DNA from: Ampullaceana balthica
Lineage: Eukaryota > Mollusca > Gastropoda > Lymnaeidae
Assembly (NCBI GenBank): GCA_944989445.1
Contig: CALYLW010001000.1
Location: 124,001 to 188,000 of the forward strand
Length of the DNA stretch: 64,000 nt
Direction: 5' to 3'
Under the pieces are notes generated by a model. The model saw nothing but the letters and a program-made list of their open reading frames with translations, was not told the origin of the DNA and ran no database searches. Position 1 is the first letter of the stretch, and the number at the start of each line of letters is the position of its first letter. Of the stretch, positions 34,143 through 47,309 are shown piece after piece. A program made the position numbers and the translations under genes.

Positions 34143-37100
34143 ATGAAGGGTGCTACCATTTTGTTCAACCCTAATAGGGTCTTGGTGATTGTTTTGTTAG
34201 TGGGTATATTAGGTCAATTGAGAGAAGTGCTATCAGATTCTGTACTTCCATCTCGTGAGTTTCACTTTACTAGTAAACACCTTTTGCATGTTGATGAGGA
34301 CTCGGGGAGCAAGGAGGATAAATCTAAAGATAATTCTGATTTGGAAAGTAAAAGCAAATTAAAGGTTGGTCATGAATTTTTATTTATTTTTTCTTGCTAA
34401 TCTTACTGATGTTTTAACAAAAGTTAAATCGAGAGCTCAAAAGCATCATGTTAAAAATGTATTTGTTTACTTATTAAAACCTATTACAATTATGGCCTTG
34501 TCAATCTGTTTTACAGTCAGAAGATGGGCCTTCGTTGATAAAGAAAATTGATAAGGATAATCTTGGATTAACACATGGCTTCATCGCATCACTCTCAGTC
34601 ATCATTGTCTCAGAGCTGGGAGATAAAACATTTTTTATTGCTGCCATTATGGCTATGACACATTCCAGACTTACAGTTCTTATGGGAGCTTTGGCTGCTT
34701 TGTTTTTCATGACTTTTCTTTCAGGTGAGAAAAAAATTTCAAATGTCAAATATAATTCAAGTAAATTATAGTTAATTAGAACTTTATCTTTTTTTTTCCT
34801 AGACAAGGGGTCTCAAACTCAAATTATCTAAGGGCTGCATTATGTAGTGTCGTGGGTCAGGCATCTTGGTCTGCATTAAAGGAGAAATTAAAATTGAATG
34901 CATAAAATTTCACAGCTGAGCAATGTTTGGTTTGAATGAGAAAGTTATATATACCCTCAACAAGGTTTGAAGATACTCAGCAGTAAACTCAGTTAACTTT
35001 GACTTTATTAAAGTTTATAAGTGGAGAATAGATTTCAACACAAGCGGGAGAGTTCAGGAAGTCTCTTAATCCAGTTGAGCATCCTGGAGATCTCAGGGAA
35101 GGTAAAGGGCAATCCTTTCATTAATAGTCTAAGCTGGTCTATTTTTCCATTCACCTTCTTTAACTTAGATTTTGAGTTCAGAATTGTGTTGCATATTTCA
35201 CTCTCTACGTAACTAGTTTCAACTGCTTAGTCACTCAATTTTGGTGACTGGCGCCTCTTTCTCATCTCAATGGACTTTTGGGTACTCCTCAGCATTTCTA
35301 GTAAAATGGCGTCTGATGTAATCAACAAAGTGACTTTACCCCAGCTTTACCTCTATAGCAGATGGGTGGGATAGGGAGGCAAAAGACACACACGCAAAAG
35401 TGCATTTGTTTCACTGATACATAATACATACTTACCATCAAGTATTTTATTAAATCTATTTAAAGATTTCTTATGCTCAAAGAACAGCAGTGGGTGCATA
35501 TTTAACACATTTTTTAAGGACTAGTAACTAAATTCAAATGAACAATATCATTTGTGTTTTCCATTGATAAAACAATTAACTATTAATAAATCTATTATCA
35601 ACATGCAAATACAGTTTTTTTAAAAATGAAATAAAAGTAATGGAAAAAAAACAAAGTGTAACTGCTGGCTATTTATAATACTTTTATGCATGTGAGAGAG
35701 GGAGTGTGGAAAACATAGATCATTGTCCTTGTAATCTATGATGCTCATTTTATGGCTTACTGCTTTTTTTCATCCACTCCATGACTCTCCCGAACAATGT
35801 ACATGTATCTCATTGCATTATTGAGATTCAGAAACAATTAAAAGAAATTATGCTTCAGTAGTCCAAGAGGGCTCTCCAAATTATGAAGTCACTTCTGAAG
35901 TGTGAAAGAAATGTAGCTTGTTAATTTAAAATACTGATTATTAATTTTGATGTCATGAAGCAGGCTGCAAAATATTGTCCTACAGGCTGTGAATTTGTAA
36001 CTTCTTGTCTAGACTTACATTGAAAAATACTCTTGAGTTCAGATTTAAGGCTAAAGTGCCTATAAGTTCTTGTTTTTTTTAAAGCACATTAGTAATCCCA
36101 AAATTTAACTCATTTTAACATTATTTTTATTGTAAAATATGAATGAGAAAAAATGTTTTCCATTACCTTGCTTTCCATAAAAAGTTTCAATGATCAATTA
36201 GTTAAATCCTCAACTACTTATTTCACAGCATTTTTAAAAAAATCTAATTTCCACGTTCACAGCTATGGTTGGTTATGCCACAACAGTTATACCAAGAGCT
36301 TTAACTTACTATGTATCCTCTGCTTTGTTTGCAATTTTTGGTCTGAAAATGTTGAGAGAAGGTATGTAAAGCTTTCAGATTGCTTTTTTAAAACTAATTA
36401 GAAAAAACTTAATTTAAAAAATGAAAATCGTTACTTTTCACTTAGTAAAACAGTTGACAAGAATTTTAATCAAATGTATTACATTAATATGTAAATACTT
36501 TAACGAAGATAGTTATCTACATAAACAGAGAATTTTAATCTTGAATAAATAATGAATCTATTTTTTTTTGCATTAGAATGACAGTATTCATTCATCAAAT
36601 TATCAGTGTTCCTATTTTTTCTTAAGAGGAATCAACCATTAGTTACTGTATTGATAGTATAAAGAATAACACAATTAAACCCCAAAACCTGACTTGACAC
36701 ACATGTTACTGTTTTTCTTTAGGTTGGTATATGACTGATGATGAAGGTAAAGAAGAATATGAGGAGGTGCAGGCTGATCTCAAGCGTAGGGAGGATGAGG
36801 TGAGGACATTTTATAAATACTTTGTGTTTTTCTTCTTCTCTTTCCTCACTAATTTCATATTCTTTGTGTTGACATCAATCAGAATATAGTTGACTAGGTG
36901 TGTTGTAATAATGTTGGGGTTTTTTAAAACTTATTTTGCTATCAAAGAGTATTTTCTGAAACGTGTTTGTTTAGATTAAAAACAAACCTTATTTATTCAA
37001 GTCTAAAGAAAGTGTTCTTGGTAAATGATTTACAGAACTGTAACAATGAAGTTACACATAACGATTTGCTTTGTTATTTCTAATTTTAAAACATTTATTA

Positions 37101-40100
37101 CACTCTTATCTAAATCAGTTTCCCAAATGTTTTATTCCTAAATTACCACATAGAATTGTATTGATTGACCTAGGAACACTCAAGTAATTATATTTCAAAT
37201 AATTGTTTTTCTTATTGTGTATTGTCTGTTGCAGAAGACATTGAACTTAATGTCCATTTGAATAGTTCTGTAATTTTCTCGATCTATTTCTTCTTGAAAT
37301 TTTTATAGCAGTAAATTATTATTCATCCTAGAGATGAAATGTGCTCATCTTTCTTTCAGCTGCATGCACAATTGCTTGAGGAAGAGGAAAAAGTCAAAGT
37401 TATTATTATATTGATATTATTTAATTTCTACTAATATTTTGTTTCTTCTTGATACTTTCTGTCTTTTGTTTGGGGCCTGAATAGTACACAATTTGATTTT
37501 TGTATTAGCCCGTCCAGTGAGAACCACTGTTGTATTAAATGTTTTAATAGTAAGAGACCAGAAAAAAATGAATAACAATTAACCATAACTTGAATCTCAA
37601 GTTCTGTGTATTATTTTGAGCCCTTGGCCATGATAGTTTACTATGTTGAGTTTGTGATGAATTAACAATCTTTTGATAGCTGTACATTTGAAGGCACCCA
37701 ACCTCATTTAACAGAAAGTATTTGAGAAAATGGGTCACCCTGCTTTTTCTATTAGTGTTATGTGTTGTTTTTGTTTTTTTAAAGAGGTTAAAAAAGAATT
37801 TTTTGGTTCTAATGTTAATTGTTTCTTAAGCTTGAGGGAAATCTAACCCATAAAAATAAAAAGAGGGTTTATGCTGGATTTTCATAGGATTTTAAAGTTG
37901 TTTTTTCATGTGTAATTCTGCTAAAAAAAAATTATTTTTTATTTTATTTTTATTTGATTAGGGAGCACTGATATAGACAAACTATAACAGACTAGTATTT
38001 CAATTGTCATTCAAAGTGACCTTTAGCTTATCTGTTCATCCCTTAGTTCTAGTGTAAAGGTTTTAAAAAGTGCTGCCCTGTAACTGTAATGAGCACATAA
38101 TATACCATGGAATGGGTTTCTGAAAAAAAGCTGAAAAATCAACATCAAAACTCTAATAAAAATGCCAGACAAGACATAAACCATGATTAAGCATATGACA
38201 CAATAGTGTTCTATTTAGTTTAGAAGGAGCATTTGTAATTAAAATACAAAATGTGTTCTTTGCTTGCCTAATGATATTTAACAAATATTAAATCTTAACA
38301 CAACCTGAGCTAATGTGTTGAAAAACTGCAGCTAAATCATTTATTCCTAATCTAGCAATGGACCTAAAATATTCATTAACATTAAGGATTTTAACAAGTA
38401 AATTATCCAAGAAATGTATCCTCACTGCTAAAACTTCCAACCTTATTTCTATTTTGTCTTTAGTCGTTTTTTAATTATTTTTTTACTGTAAGTAATTTTG
38501 ATATTTTTCTTAATGCTGAAATGATTGACATCCTGGTGTTTCTCATAGCATTAATTTTGTCAACACAGCGGTGGTACTTTCACATTCCCTCTGCCGGTGA
38601 AGATACCTTTAAGTTTACTATGAGAAGTGGAAAAAAAGTAATTAGCCCCTTTATGAGAAGTTTAATTTTTAAAGTCTTTTATCATATTTCGATCATTTTT
38701 GGTTCTAAGCTGAATTTCTTTAAATGAGTTTAACCTCTACAAAAAAATCTGGAGGAACACACATCATCCTCCTTCAAATCTTAATTAAAACTTGTGACTT
38801 ACTCTTTCATAAACGTGTTATTCTTGTATAGGTGTGAATGGGATCAATTGTAACATGCACACTTAACTCTTATCAGGCCATTAATGCATTGATTCTGTGT
38901 AAAACATGTATCTTTAAACAAATTATGCTAATCCATTTACTGATCTGACCTACGGCAATGGTCACTGTAGTTTTTGGTGTGCTGACTCTATTCTTTTTAG
39001 TAGAAAAAAGAAATTTGAAAAATTAGAATCCATTAAAAAAATGTGTGTTGATTCACATGCATATACTATATAGTTACATGTAATGGCAAAAATGATGAAC
39101 TGTTTCCTTTGAAATAGTCTGAATCATCTCATGGGTGTTACTTGCACTTTGAGACAGTTTGATAAGTGTTAGAGTTAGTGATGATTTAGTTATTTGCACT
39201 GTTTTGTTTTTATCATTTACAAAAATAAGTTTGTCTTTTTTTTCCTTAAAATAATTTGTACTCAACATATTTCTCAAAAGGTTTTCTCTCATTATAAGTT
39301 GTAGTATATTTTTACAATGTATTTTATTAAGTGTGTGGTTAATTGTACACATTTCTTTTTTACAAATTTTGTGTGTTGGGTGATGGGGAGTTATCTTCCA
39401 TTTCCGTTGTCTTGTGTTGTCTCGATTATCAATTTTGAACTATTTCAAATGATTTTTTAAAAATTTAATATTTATTTGGAAAGCATTCTGAAAATTTTTT
39501 CTTCATCCTATTAGAAGAAATGTATCAAATATGGCAATTGTATCAACTAGAGAATTTTACCAATAATTTTTTTATTTTTTTGGGGTCATATTTAAAATAA
39601 CTTGTGTGCAAGAAAATGTTTGACCACATGTTTGTGTTATCAGATTGAGAAACAGAACACACCAACACAGGATGTAGAGACAGGGATAATCAGAACACCC
39701 GGAAGGAGATTTGTCTCTGGGATACTATCCACAGTCTTTCTCCAGTCTCTGACACTCACTTTTTTAGCTGAGTGGGGGGACAGGTCGCAGATTGCAACTA
39801 TCATCTTGGGAGCTAGGGAGGTGAGTCAAATTGAGGGGGGGGGAAGGTGCTGCTTTGGCAGCTCTACATAAAGTCATCAGCAACCAAAGAAACAACACAC
39901 TGTCAAAGTGGAGTTGTTTTATTCTGCATATATGCCAATGAATTGATGTACGATATTTTAGAGAATTTATTATTAATTAAGCCTGCTAACTTGTGTCAAA
40001 TGTATGCATTCAACCCACCAATTTTAAAAAATGAAGCTATTGCTGATATGTTGATAATTGCTACCATCAATAACCCATTAAACAATGGCAACAAGTACTG

Positions 40101-41963
40101 TATTTATTGGTGTATAACTTATAACACGCACACTAAATGTCTTGGTTGAAAATTGGTATAATTTTTTTATCACTTTCTCCCAGCACCCAAACTTTATCCA
40201 ACAACAAAATGTTGCCCTTCTCATCCATCCATCCTTTAGGATAACAGTGGATCACGACACCTGCTGGAAATTTCTCTCCCTTTGGAATAGTCTTTCTTTT
40301 AAAAATTACCATGGACCAAAATTTCATCTTCAAATTTGAAATATTTATGGAGCCTGTGTTAGACCTCGTGTTAATCGCACATGTACACTTTTGGTAGTTG
40401 TTTTCTGTATAAAATTGTGCGCACTATGCATGAATAAGTACGGTAATAACTTGCCCAATATCAGTAGCAACGATAGAAATACTTGCAGTATGCTACAAGA
40501 CAAGTTTTGCATTCAAATAACAGGCAATACTTGATAAAAATCTAATTTTTTTTAAAAACCTCTTATTTCCATTTCCTTGCCCCCACCCCACTCAAGATTT
40601 GTCACAGAACTTTATTTTTATCCCTTGATTATGAACTGTGTTCATATTTAATGTACAGCTCGTTAAATAAACCACAGATGTAATATAAAAAAGTATATCT
40701 TCTCCACCCCAAATTGGGTTATTTCTTGTAGTTATTTTAACTATAACTGGCTGTTATCTGAGAACTATGTATTTAGAAAACACTTTAGTACCAGTGATCT
40801 TAGAATTTCATACATTTTTTAACTCTACAATATTATTTTTCCTTGTTTAAAACTAAAATTATATTGTCATGAGTTTTGATTGTGTTAAAACTAAAATTAT
40901 ATTGTCATGAGTTTTGATTATTTTAAAACAAAAATTTTATTTTGAGTTTTGAGTTTCAAGCAGAAAGACTGAAGATTTATTTTTTTAAACTTCCACCAAC
41001 ATGCCCACTACTTAAAGTGACTAATTCTTGTATTGCTTTGATTTCGCCAGAATGTGTTTGGTGTGATACTGGGAGCCATCATTGGTCATACAATATGTAC
41101 AGGCCTGGCTGTGTTAGGGGGAAGGTTCATTGCTCAAAGGATATCTGTCAGGACAGGTACAGACTTTGTGATTGTTAATGACCTTTGTTCCAATAAGTTA
41201 TATAGTAACATGTTATGTATAGCAAAGTATATTAAAAATCAGGATTACCAGGGTTGTTGTTATTGAAAGGTCTCATTGCATTATTTAAAACAAATATTGA
41301 AACAAGATGGGCTGAGGCGTGTAACACCTTGTTCTAAGTTGACTTAAGGCAGTGCTTCTCAAATAGTGGGGCGTGCCCCGCGAGGCTCCGTAAAGAGGGG
41401 GGGGGTCGTTTGACCGTTATGCAGAGGTGTACTTATAACAATTTTATAGACAAATAATACTATTTACTGACAGAAAATAATTGAGAAACACTTACTTAAG
41501 GGGAGAGTTAACATTGATAAATGAAAAATAAATTCCCATTGGACATTTTTTAAATCTCTATTCACTGTAAAGATACTGCTACAACCAAAACTAAGTTAAA
41601 CTTTAATGTATGCAATGTCCCAACACCTGTTACGGATTTAACTTATGCATGAAGTGATAGAATGTATTTAAGCAGTCTGAACCGACAATGATAAATGAAT
41701 CAGAATATTTAAAATCTTTCATCGCTTCAATACATCCATTTAAGCGAGGTGTTTAAAAAAAACATGAGGGTATTTAATGCGCTTTGTGTCAAACAAAAGC
41801 TGTAAACATGATCAGCCGTTTGTGCTGACTGAAGCCACGGCTGTGTTGTGCCATGGCCTGACATAATTTTTTGTTTTGTTTTTTCATTTCAGTGACACTT
41901 ATAGGCGGTGTTGTCTTTTTGCTCTTTGCCCTGTCTGCGTTTTGGATTGGGCCTGGAACATAA
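34143..41963 (+). CDS. TMEM165: TMEM165/GDT1 (UPF0016) family cation transporter, paralogue A, eight exons
   Basis: Exons: 34143-34364, 34517-34724, 36263-36361, 36723-36799, 37360-37392 (or to 37398), 39644-39820, 41051-41156, 41893-41963. All introns are GT-AG and phases fit, giving 330 (or 332) residues against 324 in human TMEM165. Residues 13-24 form a signal or anchor segment, followed by an acidic, lysine-rich linker to about 80. The two family signatures are present: ELGDKT at 107-112 and EWGDRS near 256-261, each in a pair of membrane helices. Between them lies an acidic cytosolic loop (YEEVQADLKRRE). The C-terminus is hydrophobic and ends WIGPGT. TMEM165 is a Golgi membrane protein that imports Mn2+ and/or Ca2+ in exchange for protons and is needed for normal glycosylation. 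Exon 5 has a weak donor, hence two possible ends. Introns 2, 6 and 7 carry transposons. A tandem paralogue lies 14 kb downstream. Confidence 0.95.
34804..36007. mobile_element. Old hAT element filling intron 2 of paralogue A
   Basis: The left end CAAGGGGTCTCAAACTCAAA with CTAAGGGCTGC matches the decayed right end, whose complement reads CAAGAAGTTACAAATTCACA with CCTGTAGG and GCAGCC. TCTAGA-like sequence flanks both sides but the duplication is blurred. No transposase was recognised. Confidence 0.65.
37499..37531. repeat. Solo hAT terminus in intron 5 of paralogue A
   Basis: The complement reads CAGTGGTTCTCACTGGACGG, a hAT-type right terminus. No partner end was found in the intron. A similar lone end, CAGTGGTTCTCACCC, is at 44703. 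Confidence 0.45.
38100..38245 (+). repeat. Decayed LINE 3' end in intron 5 of paralogue A
   Basis: AACTCTAATAAAAATGCCAG, GACATAAACCATGATTAAGC and TTTAGAAGGAGCATTTGTAA follow the order of the LINE 3' end at 5370-5462. No ORF remains. Confidence 0.7.
40098..40443 (-). mobile_element. Tigger-like element with DDE transposase relic
   Basis: The left end after TA is CTGTATTTATTGGTG with GCGCAC-type sequence further in; the right end, complemented, is CCGTACTTATTCATG. TA flanks both ends (40096-40097 and 40444-40445). On the minus strand 40133-40333 reads FKRKTIPKGEKFPAGVVIHC, then PKGWMDEKGN and LLDKVWVLG, a segment of the DDE domain of Tigger/jerky transposases. It lies in intron 6 of TMEM165 paralogue A. 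Confidence 0.8.
40847..40950 (+). repeat. 37-bp direct repeat, about 2.5 copies
   Basis: AAAACTAAAATTATATTGTC plus ATGAGTTTTGATT occurs twice in a row, followed by a decayed third part. Intronic. Confidence 0.8.
41350..41493. mobile_element. 144-bp hAT MITE in intron 7 of paralogue A
   Basis: The left end is CAGTGCTTCTCAAATA; the right end, complemented, is AAGTGTTTCTCAATTA. ACTTAAGG occurs exactly on both sides (41342-41349 and 41494-41501). Same terminal family as 15822-16007. Confidence 0.9.
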
Positions 41964-42182
41964 GTGGCTGAGTTACCGCCTCTTATACTTAATGTTGTAA
42001 TCAAACTCTTCTTCTGTTTGTTTCTCATGCTTTCTTCACCCTGTAAACAAACATGACTCTGATGGTTTTACACTGGTTTCTAAAATGTATAAAGTTTGTT
42101 ATATAATTTTTAAATAAGAACCCAAGACTGTTGATGAACGACTAATTGTATTCCTGATGTAGAAATAACCCTGTTGTACTCT

Positions 42183-42188
42183 AATAAA
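42183..42188 (+). promoter_or_regulatory. Candidate polyadenylation signal of TMEM165 paralogue A
   Basis: AATAAA 220 bases after the stop at 41961-41963, the first such hexamer in the 3' flank. Confidence 0.5.
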
Positions 42189-42189
42189 A

Positions 42190-44969
42190 TCCCTTGGGGC
42201 ATCAGTTTAGTGCTTAAATGGCTCTGTTGTTTGAGTTGCACATGTACTGCCCACCACTGCCTAACTTCTGTACTTTAACATCATCAACTTTTATGTTTCT
42301 CTTATTTAATAAAACAAATTCAAATACACTAGCCACACAACTGTCATTGGGGAGAGTATTGTCAGTACGTGGTTGTCATTTTGGAAAACAGGGACACAAT
42401 TTTTAAGCTAACTAATGACTCATAAAAAGGGGAATTTCACTTAAAGACTGATGGCATACTTGTAATATTATAACATTAAAAATAAAATATTTCTTAATAT
42501 TTAAGAAATGTTTTGTTGTTGTAATTTATTTTTAATGATGCGGGAACATATGAAGTCTTTAAACTATTATAATACACTTGTAAGTTGTTGTTTTTTTTTA
42601 AAAAGAGGTGTTAAGTAACAAAACTTCCCCTGTAGAATTAAATTTGTTTCAGTGTTGGATATGTTTACAGATTTCCTACATGAAGGAAGTAGTGTCCTTG
42701 TTATTAGAATCTATACAAAAAGGGTAAAATCTTATGTTGTAGATACATTTTTTGAAAGGGACACATTTAATTTAATGTATTTTAATATGATATTAAGTAC
42801 ATGTATTACAAGATTAACCCCAAAAATCTCACTTGCAAGTAATGTAAGGCCGTTGAATAATTTTTACTTGTTTATTTATTTGCTTTGCTGTATATCTCAG
42901 ATGCTGTGATTGGCATGCAGATAAGTCTCAATTAATGTAGAAGTTTAATTTAATTTGGTTACTTAATGAAAATGTATGTAAATGATATCCTGTTGTAGTC
43001 CTCAATACATAAAGTTCATTAGTGGTTATGTCGTTCAAATCATGAATTAACACTAAGCCTACCCAGACTGCTGTCATAAAGTTGGATTAGCTTGTAAAGG
43101 TCAACACAGGCTGCAAGACAACCTTGTTTCTATTTGCTCTAGTTTTATTTCATGTCACTCATGAAATTATGGAAAACTAAATCACATTTCACATCACTCC
43201 CATTATAAATATTGGTGGTTTTTTCTTTTTTTTTATTATTATTTTTTTTTATTATTATTTTTTTTAATGTTCAAATAGCGTGGGATATAAAACCTGACAT
43301 AGAATTATTCATTAATGTCGGGAATCTGTTCTAATCTTCAGTGCCGATTAAAACAATCAGTAACAAGAAATTGTTTTTAAATCTGGTATTTTGGCTGAAA
43401 GAGTTTTACTAATAATTATGTCTATACGTTTGAAAAATTGTCATGCACTGATTTATTGTTATGTTGTTTATTTTGATTGAGGGTAACTGAAATGAAGTTT
43501 ATTAATTATATGTATGTAAATACTTATGTTGGGAGAATTTGTGTTTGGGGACTCATGAATGGGAGAAAGTTTACTTCTCCGCTGTACACGGTGTTCATGC
43601 TACAAGGGGAATATTAACAATTCTCTAATAAATATTACATCATAGTTTGCACTATTTCTTTTTTTTCCAGTTATTGAAATATCTATCTATATAAATACAT
43701 ATTCGTATTTTATTTTGGTTGTTTCAGTTAATTATCAAGAGGTATCAGTTTGAATCCTTAAATGTTTGGTTTAACTTGTGTATCAACATTATAGAAGGAT
43801 TATGGTTGGTGAGTTTGTCCTCATGAGTTTATCATTAAAATCCATTCTGCTTTTGTTACCACAACAGTCCCCCCACTGCTAGGCTTTTGTCTCCATAAAA
43901 GTCCCTATAGCTTCTAGAGACCAAACAAATTCTCAGACTTGCTGCAACAAAATAATGAGCCCCTTGAGCTCCTTTCTTATTTATGTCAAAATAATTTATA
44001 AGTCAAGGTGCTAGTTACCTCCCTTGAATCTTGTTTGCACTTGCTAGAATTTACTTATTGAGCTGTTCAAAGCTTTCTTATACTTATAGAGCACTCTTAT
44101 TTGATATATCAAACTTCATGCAATGTACCGGTACATTAGAAAATTGATATGGCTCTTTCAGTGACTTATATTTCACTTGAACTTGAATCATGTATTTTTG
44201 TTTTGTACATCAATCATTTGTGCTCCCTTCATTCAAATTTTGTAAAGGATGAAAAGTTGGACCTTCAGTGATATTTTGAAGACAAATCTATTGATGAATT
44301 GCAGCTCCAAAATCCTACTTTTCAATAAGAAAAAAATATTATATTTACATATCTGAACTTAGTAAATTAAATAATAAACAAAATTGTGGACATTTGTCTA
44401 TATTGTTCTTGTAGATGGACAATCTTTTATTTATATTCTGAAACTAAATAATAAACCAAATTCAACAAACAAATGTTATTTATTACTTGATCTCCTTGTT
44501 AATCTTTAGACGCTACTTTTACCTAACAAATTATCATGGTGGGGATAACACTTAGTGTGGACATAGAACTAAACCAGACTCAGCTGACCAGTGGTCAGGT
44601 AAAGGTCATTTACTGATAGCTGGGATAAGTAATCTCTCCTCCCAACCCCAGGTCATAGGTGACTGCAAAGTTGTAAGATACACAAATGTCATGACAACGA
44701 TCAGTGGTTCTCACCCAGTGACACTTGTTCACTTTACTTGAAGTAATACAAAATTCATACAATTGCTTTACAAACTTGTTGGGGGTTGATGACACCCGAA
44801 AAAATTTTACTTTAGAATTGTGTTTAAAAAAAATGTTGAAAGTTCCAGCATTTTAATTTAATTTTTTTAATGTTTATATAATAAAAGTGCATTGTTGTAT
44901 GAACATTGTTAATCTTCTATCAAATTCATATATGATTATAAACCCTATTGAGTTTTAGCTGCTATCAGT
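42190..44969. other. Intergenic AT-rich DNA, no gene recognised
   Basis: Short ORFs without domains, and a T-rich/ATT-rich stretch at 43210-43265. A signal-peptide exon for the second TMEM165 gene was looked for here and not found. A lone hAT-like end is near 44703. Confidence 0.45.
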
Positions 44970-45394
44970 GAACACCATGATTATTAGTTTTATTGCACAC
45001 CATGATTAGCTGTTTTAGTGCACACCATGATTAGCTGTTTTGGTGCACACCATGATTGGCTGTTTTATTGCACACCATGATTGGCTGTTTTAGTGCACAC
45101 CATGATTAGCTGTTTTAGTGCACACCATGATTAGCTGTTTTATTGCACACCATGATTAGCTGTTTTATTGCACACCATGATTAGCTGTTTTATTGCACAC
45201 CATGATTAGCTGTTTTAGTGCACACCATGATTAGCTGTTTTATTGCACACCATGATTAGCTGTTTTATTGCACACCATGATTAGCTGTTTTATTGCACAC
45301 CATGATTAGCTGTTTTATTACACACCATGATTAGCTGTTTTATTGCACACCATGATTAGCTGTTTTATTGCACACCATGATTAGCTGTTTTAGC
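44970..45394 (+). repeat. 25-bp minisatellite, about 17 copies
   Basis: The unit CACACCATGATTAGCTGTTT plus TATTG is repeated from 44970 to 45394. Variation is mostly ATTG/AGTG at the unit end and AGCTG/GGCTG in the middle. Confidence 0.95.
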
Positions 45395-45725
45395 TACCCA
45401 TACTACCCCTGTCATAACCCAGTATCCACAATAGTACATTGAAGATCAATTTTCCTGCAATAAGTAATTGTTCTTGAAAGGGGGCTCCAGTAGAATTAGA
45501 AACGAGCTTTGCATGTGAAATTGTTGGTATTTTACCCACGCTCTGTGTTTTTGTTGTTCTAACCAGTCGTAATCTAGGGTAGATTTCGCCCCGCTCTCGT
45601 TGGCTTCTTGTCTCATCTATCGGATGATCACTGGAGCAAATAACACATTCGTTATCCAACGCGTGGTTGGCGCTACATTTAGTACACAAACTGACCTAGC
45701 GGTTTTGGGTTGCTCAAAGATCTGG
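45390..45725 (-). pseudogene. Possible retroelement Gag zinc-knuckle fragment
   Basis: The minus strand, after a frameshift near 45690, encodes SVCTKCSANHALDNECVIC followed by ~85 residues without a recognised domain. C-x2-C-x3-H-x5-C resembles the knuckles of BEL/Pao-type Gag proteins, but no other retroelement domain was seen nearby. It could also be chance. Confidence 0.25.
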
Positions 45726-45970
45726 TCTGTGTTGACTTATACAAGTAGCTTACTTCTTTTGGAAAGAATAGTGCGTGAACAAGTAAAAAGAGAACAAAAA
45801 TTGTCGCGTGGTAGCTCTAACTCTAGTCTCGTGAACCAAAAGAGGAGGGTATCTACTACTACTATCTTACACCGTCATCACAGACTAGATACGGGAAGGG
45901 ATCCCAAGCAGAGGGGGTGTGTGAAGGGCGGTAACTTGTCGGTGGATGTTGCGTCTGTAACATTAAAAGG

Positions 45971-46092
45971 CTGCGAACAAAGCTGTACAATCTGAACAAA
46001 GCTGCACTATCTGAACAAAGCTGTACTATCTGAACAAAGCTGTACAATCTGAACAAAGCTGTACTATCTGAACAAAGCTGTACAATCTGAAC
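45971..46092 (+). repeat. 19-bp minisatellite, about 6 copies
   Basis: The unit CTGAACAAAGCTGTACAAT (or TACTAT) is repeated. It is preceded by a first diverged copy, CTGCGAACAAAGC. Confidence 0.95.
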
Positions 46093-46177
46093 TGCCGAGT
46101 CAATCAACAATACACATCAGTTTTCTATCTCCGTTTATCACCATCGTTTATAGTTGGTTGGGAAACGTTAGGGCATT

Positions 46178-46286
46178 GTGCTAGCCACACAATCTCTAGT
46201 ATGCCGCTAGCCACACAATCCCCTCGTATGCCGCTACCCACACAATCCCCTCGTATGCCGCTACCCACACAATCCCCTCGTATGCC
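46178..46286 (+). repeat. 27-bp minisatellite, 4 copies
   Basis: The unit is CGCTACCCACACAATCCCCT plus CGTATGC; the first copy is diverged (TGCTAGCC, TCTAGTATGC). Confidence 0.95.
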
Positions 46287-46289
46287 GTG

Positions 46290-47006
46290 GCTAACAAAAA
46301 CCTGTGTACGCTACTTCACTTTCCCCCATAGGCCATCATGGTCTGAACGGGGGACTTGACTTTACTACTTTACTTTATTAGAGGTTAGATCAATCGTTAT
46401 GTTATCTGGAGTAGCTCGTTTAGTTTTCGCATCTGGTCTTATGTTAGTATTAATAAAACTTAAAGTTTGAAAAATAAAATTTGTTAACCCTATCAATGTG
46501 TATATGAATATGTGATACGTTTTACCAATGTGATGATTACAATTTAAAATCAACGACTACATCATATTTGGTGTCATTGGAAAGCTTTATTTTTCTGAAT
46601 TAAATTTAGATAAAATTTCCAGTTAAAAAATAAAAGGTAATGAATACTGAAATTGGCATTAAATCATGTTCAAAAATTGTTCTATAATAACCCACTATGA
46701 TGTCACCTCATTTTTTTCCGTTTCATTCCAGGAGCGTAGGCGGCAAAAAAAAAGGGGGGGGGGCATGTGGTGCAAATGTTTCCGGACAGGGGCACAAAAA
46801 ATGAGGTTTACAAAGTCCCATTAAAATAAGTTAAAAAGGGTAATAAATAGGGGGGGGTAGAGTTTGTAGTTTTTCCCCGGACGCAAAATATTCCAGCTCT
46901 CTGTCAACCTGTGACTTTTGATAAATCCCACTTTTGAATTGGTCATAACAGTAGGCCATTGAAATAAGATAGTTTATCAGTTGTTTTTTGGAAATTCTTT
47001 GCGGAA
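46290..47006. other. No gene seen between minisatellites
   Basis: AT-rich with homopolymer A/G tracts at 46746-46763 and 46849-46860. A GGCGGCAAAAAAAAA/GGGG stretch resembles a transposon end but has no partner. Confidence 0.4.
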
Positions 47007-47300
47007 CGCACCACCTCGCTACTTCACTGAATATAACACAGCAACAATCCAATACCGCACCACCTCGCTACTTCACTGAATATAACACAGCAACAATCCA
47101 ATACCGCACCACCTCGCTACTTCACTGAATATAACACAGCAACAATCCAATACCGCACCACCTCGCTACTTCACTGAATATAACACAGCAACAATCCAAT
47201 ACCGCACCACCTCGCTACTTCACTGAATATAACACAGCAACAATCCAATACCGCACCACCTCGCTACTTCACTGAATATAACACAGCAACAATCCAATAC
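47007..47300 (+). repeat. 49-bp minisatellite, six identical copies
   Basis: The unit begins CGCACCACCTCGCTACTTCA and ends AACAATCCAATAC. Copies start at 47007, 47056, 47105, 47154, 47203 and 47252, and I see no difference among them. Confidence 0.97.
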
Positions 47301-47309
47301 AAAATAAAA

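Noticed and set aside
35021..35212. 63-codon ORF in intron 2 of the first TMEM165 gene
   Set aside because: Lies inside an old hAT element and shows no transposase motif.
38521..38727. Possible extra TMEM165 exon beginning near 38569
   Set aside because: The frame could continue in phase 0, but the homologous place in paralogue B meets a stop after two codons, and the protein is already of normal length without it.
44970..45394. CRISPR-like array
   Set aside because: The units are contiguous 25-bp repeats without spacers, in eukaryotic DNA.
45600..45995. 131-codon plus-strand ORF
   Set aside because: Opposite to the possible zinc-knuckle frame and overlapping repeats; no domain, no splice context.
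45862..46110. Minus-strand ORF with repeated leucine- and serine-rich peptide
   Set aside because: The peptide repeat is only the translation of the 19-bp minisatellite.
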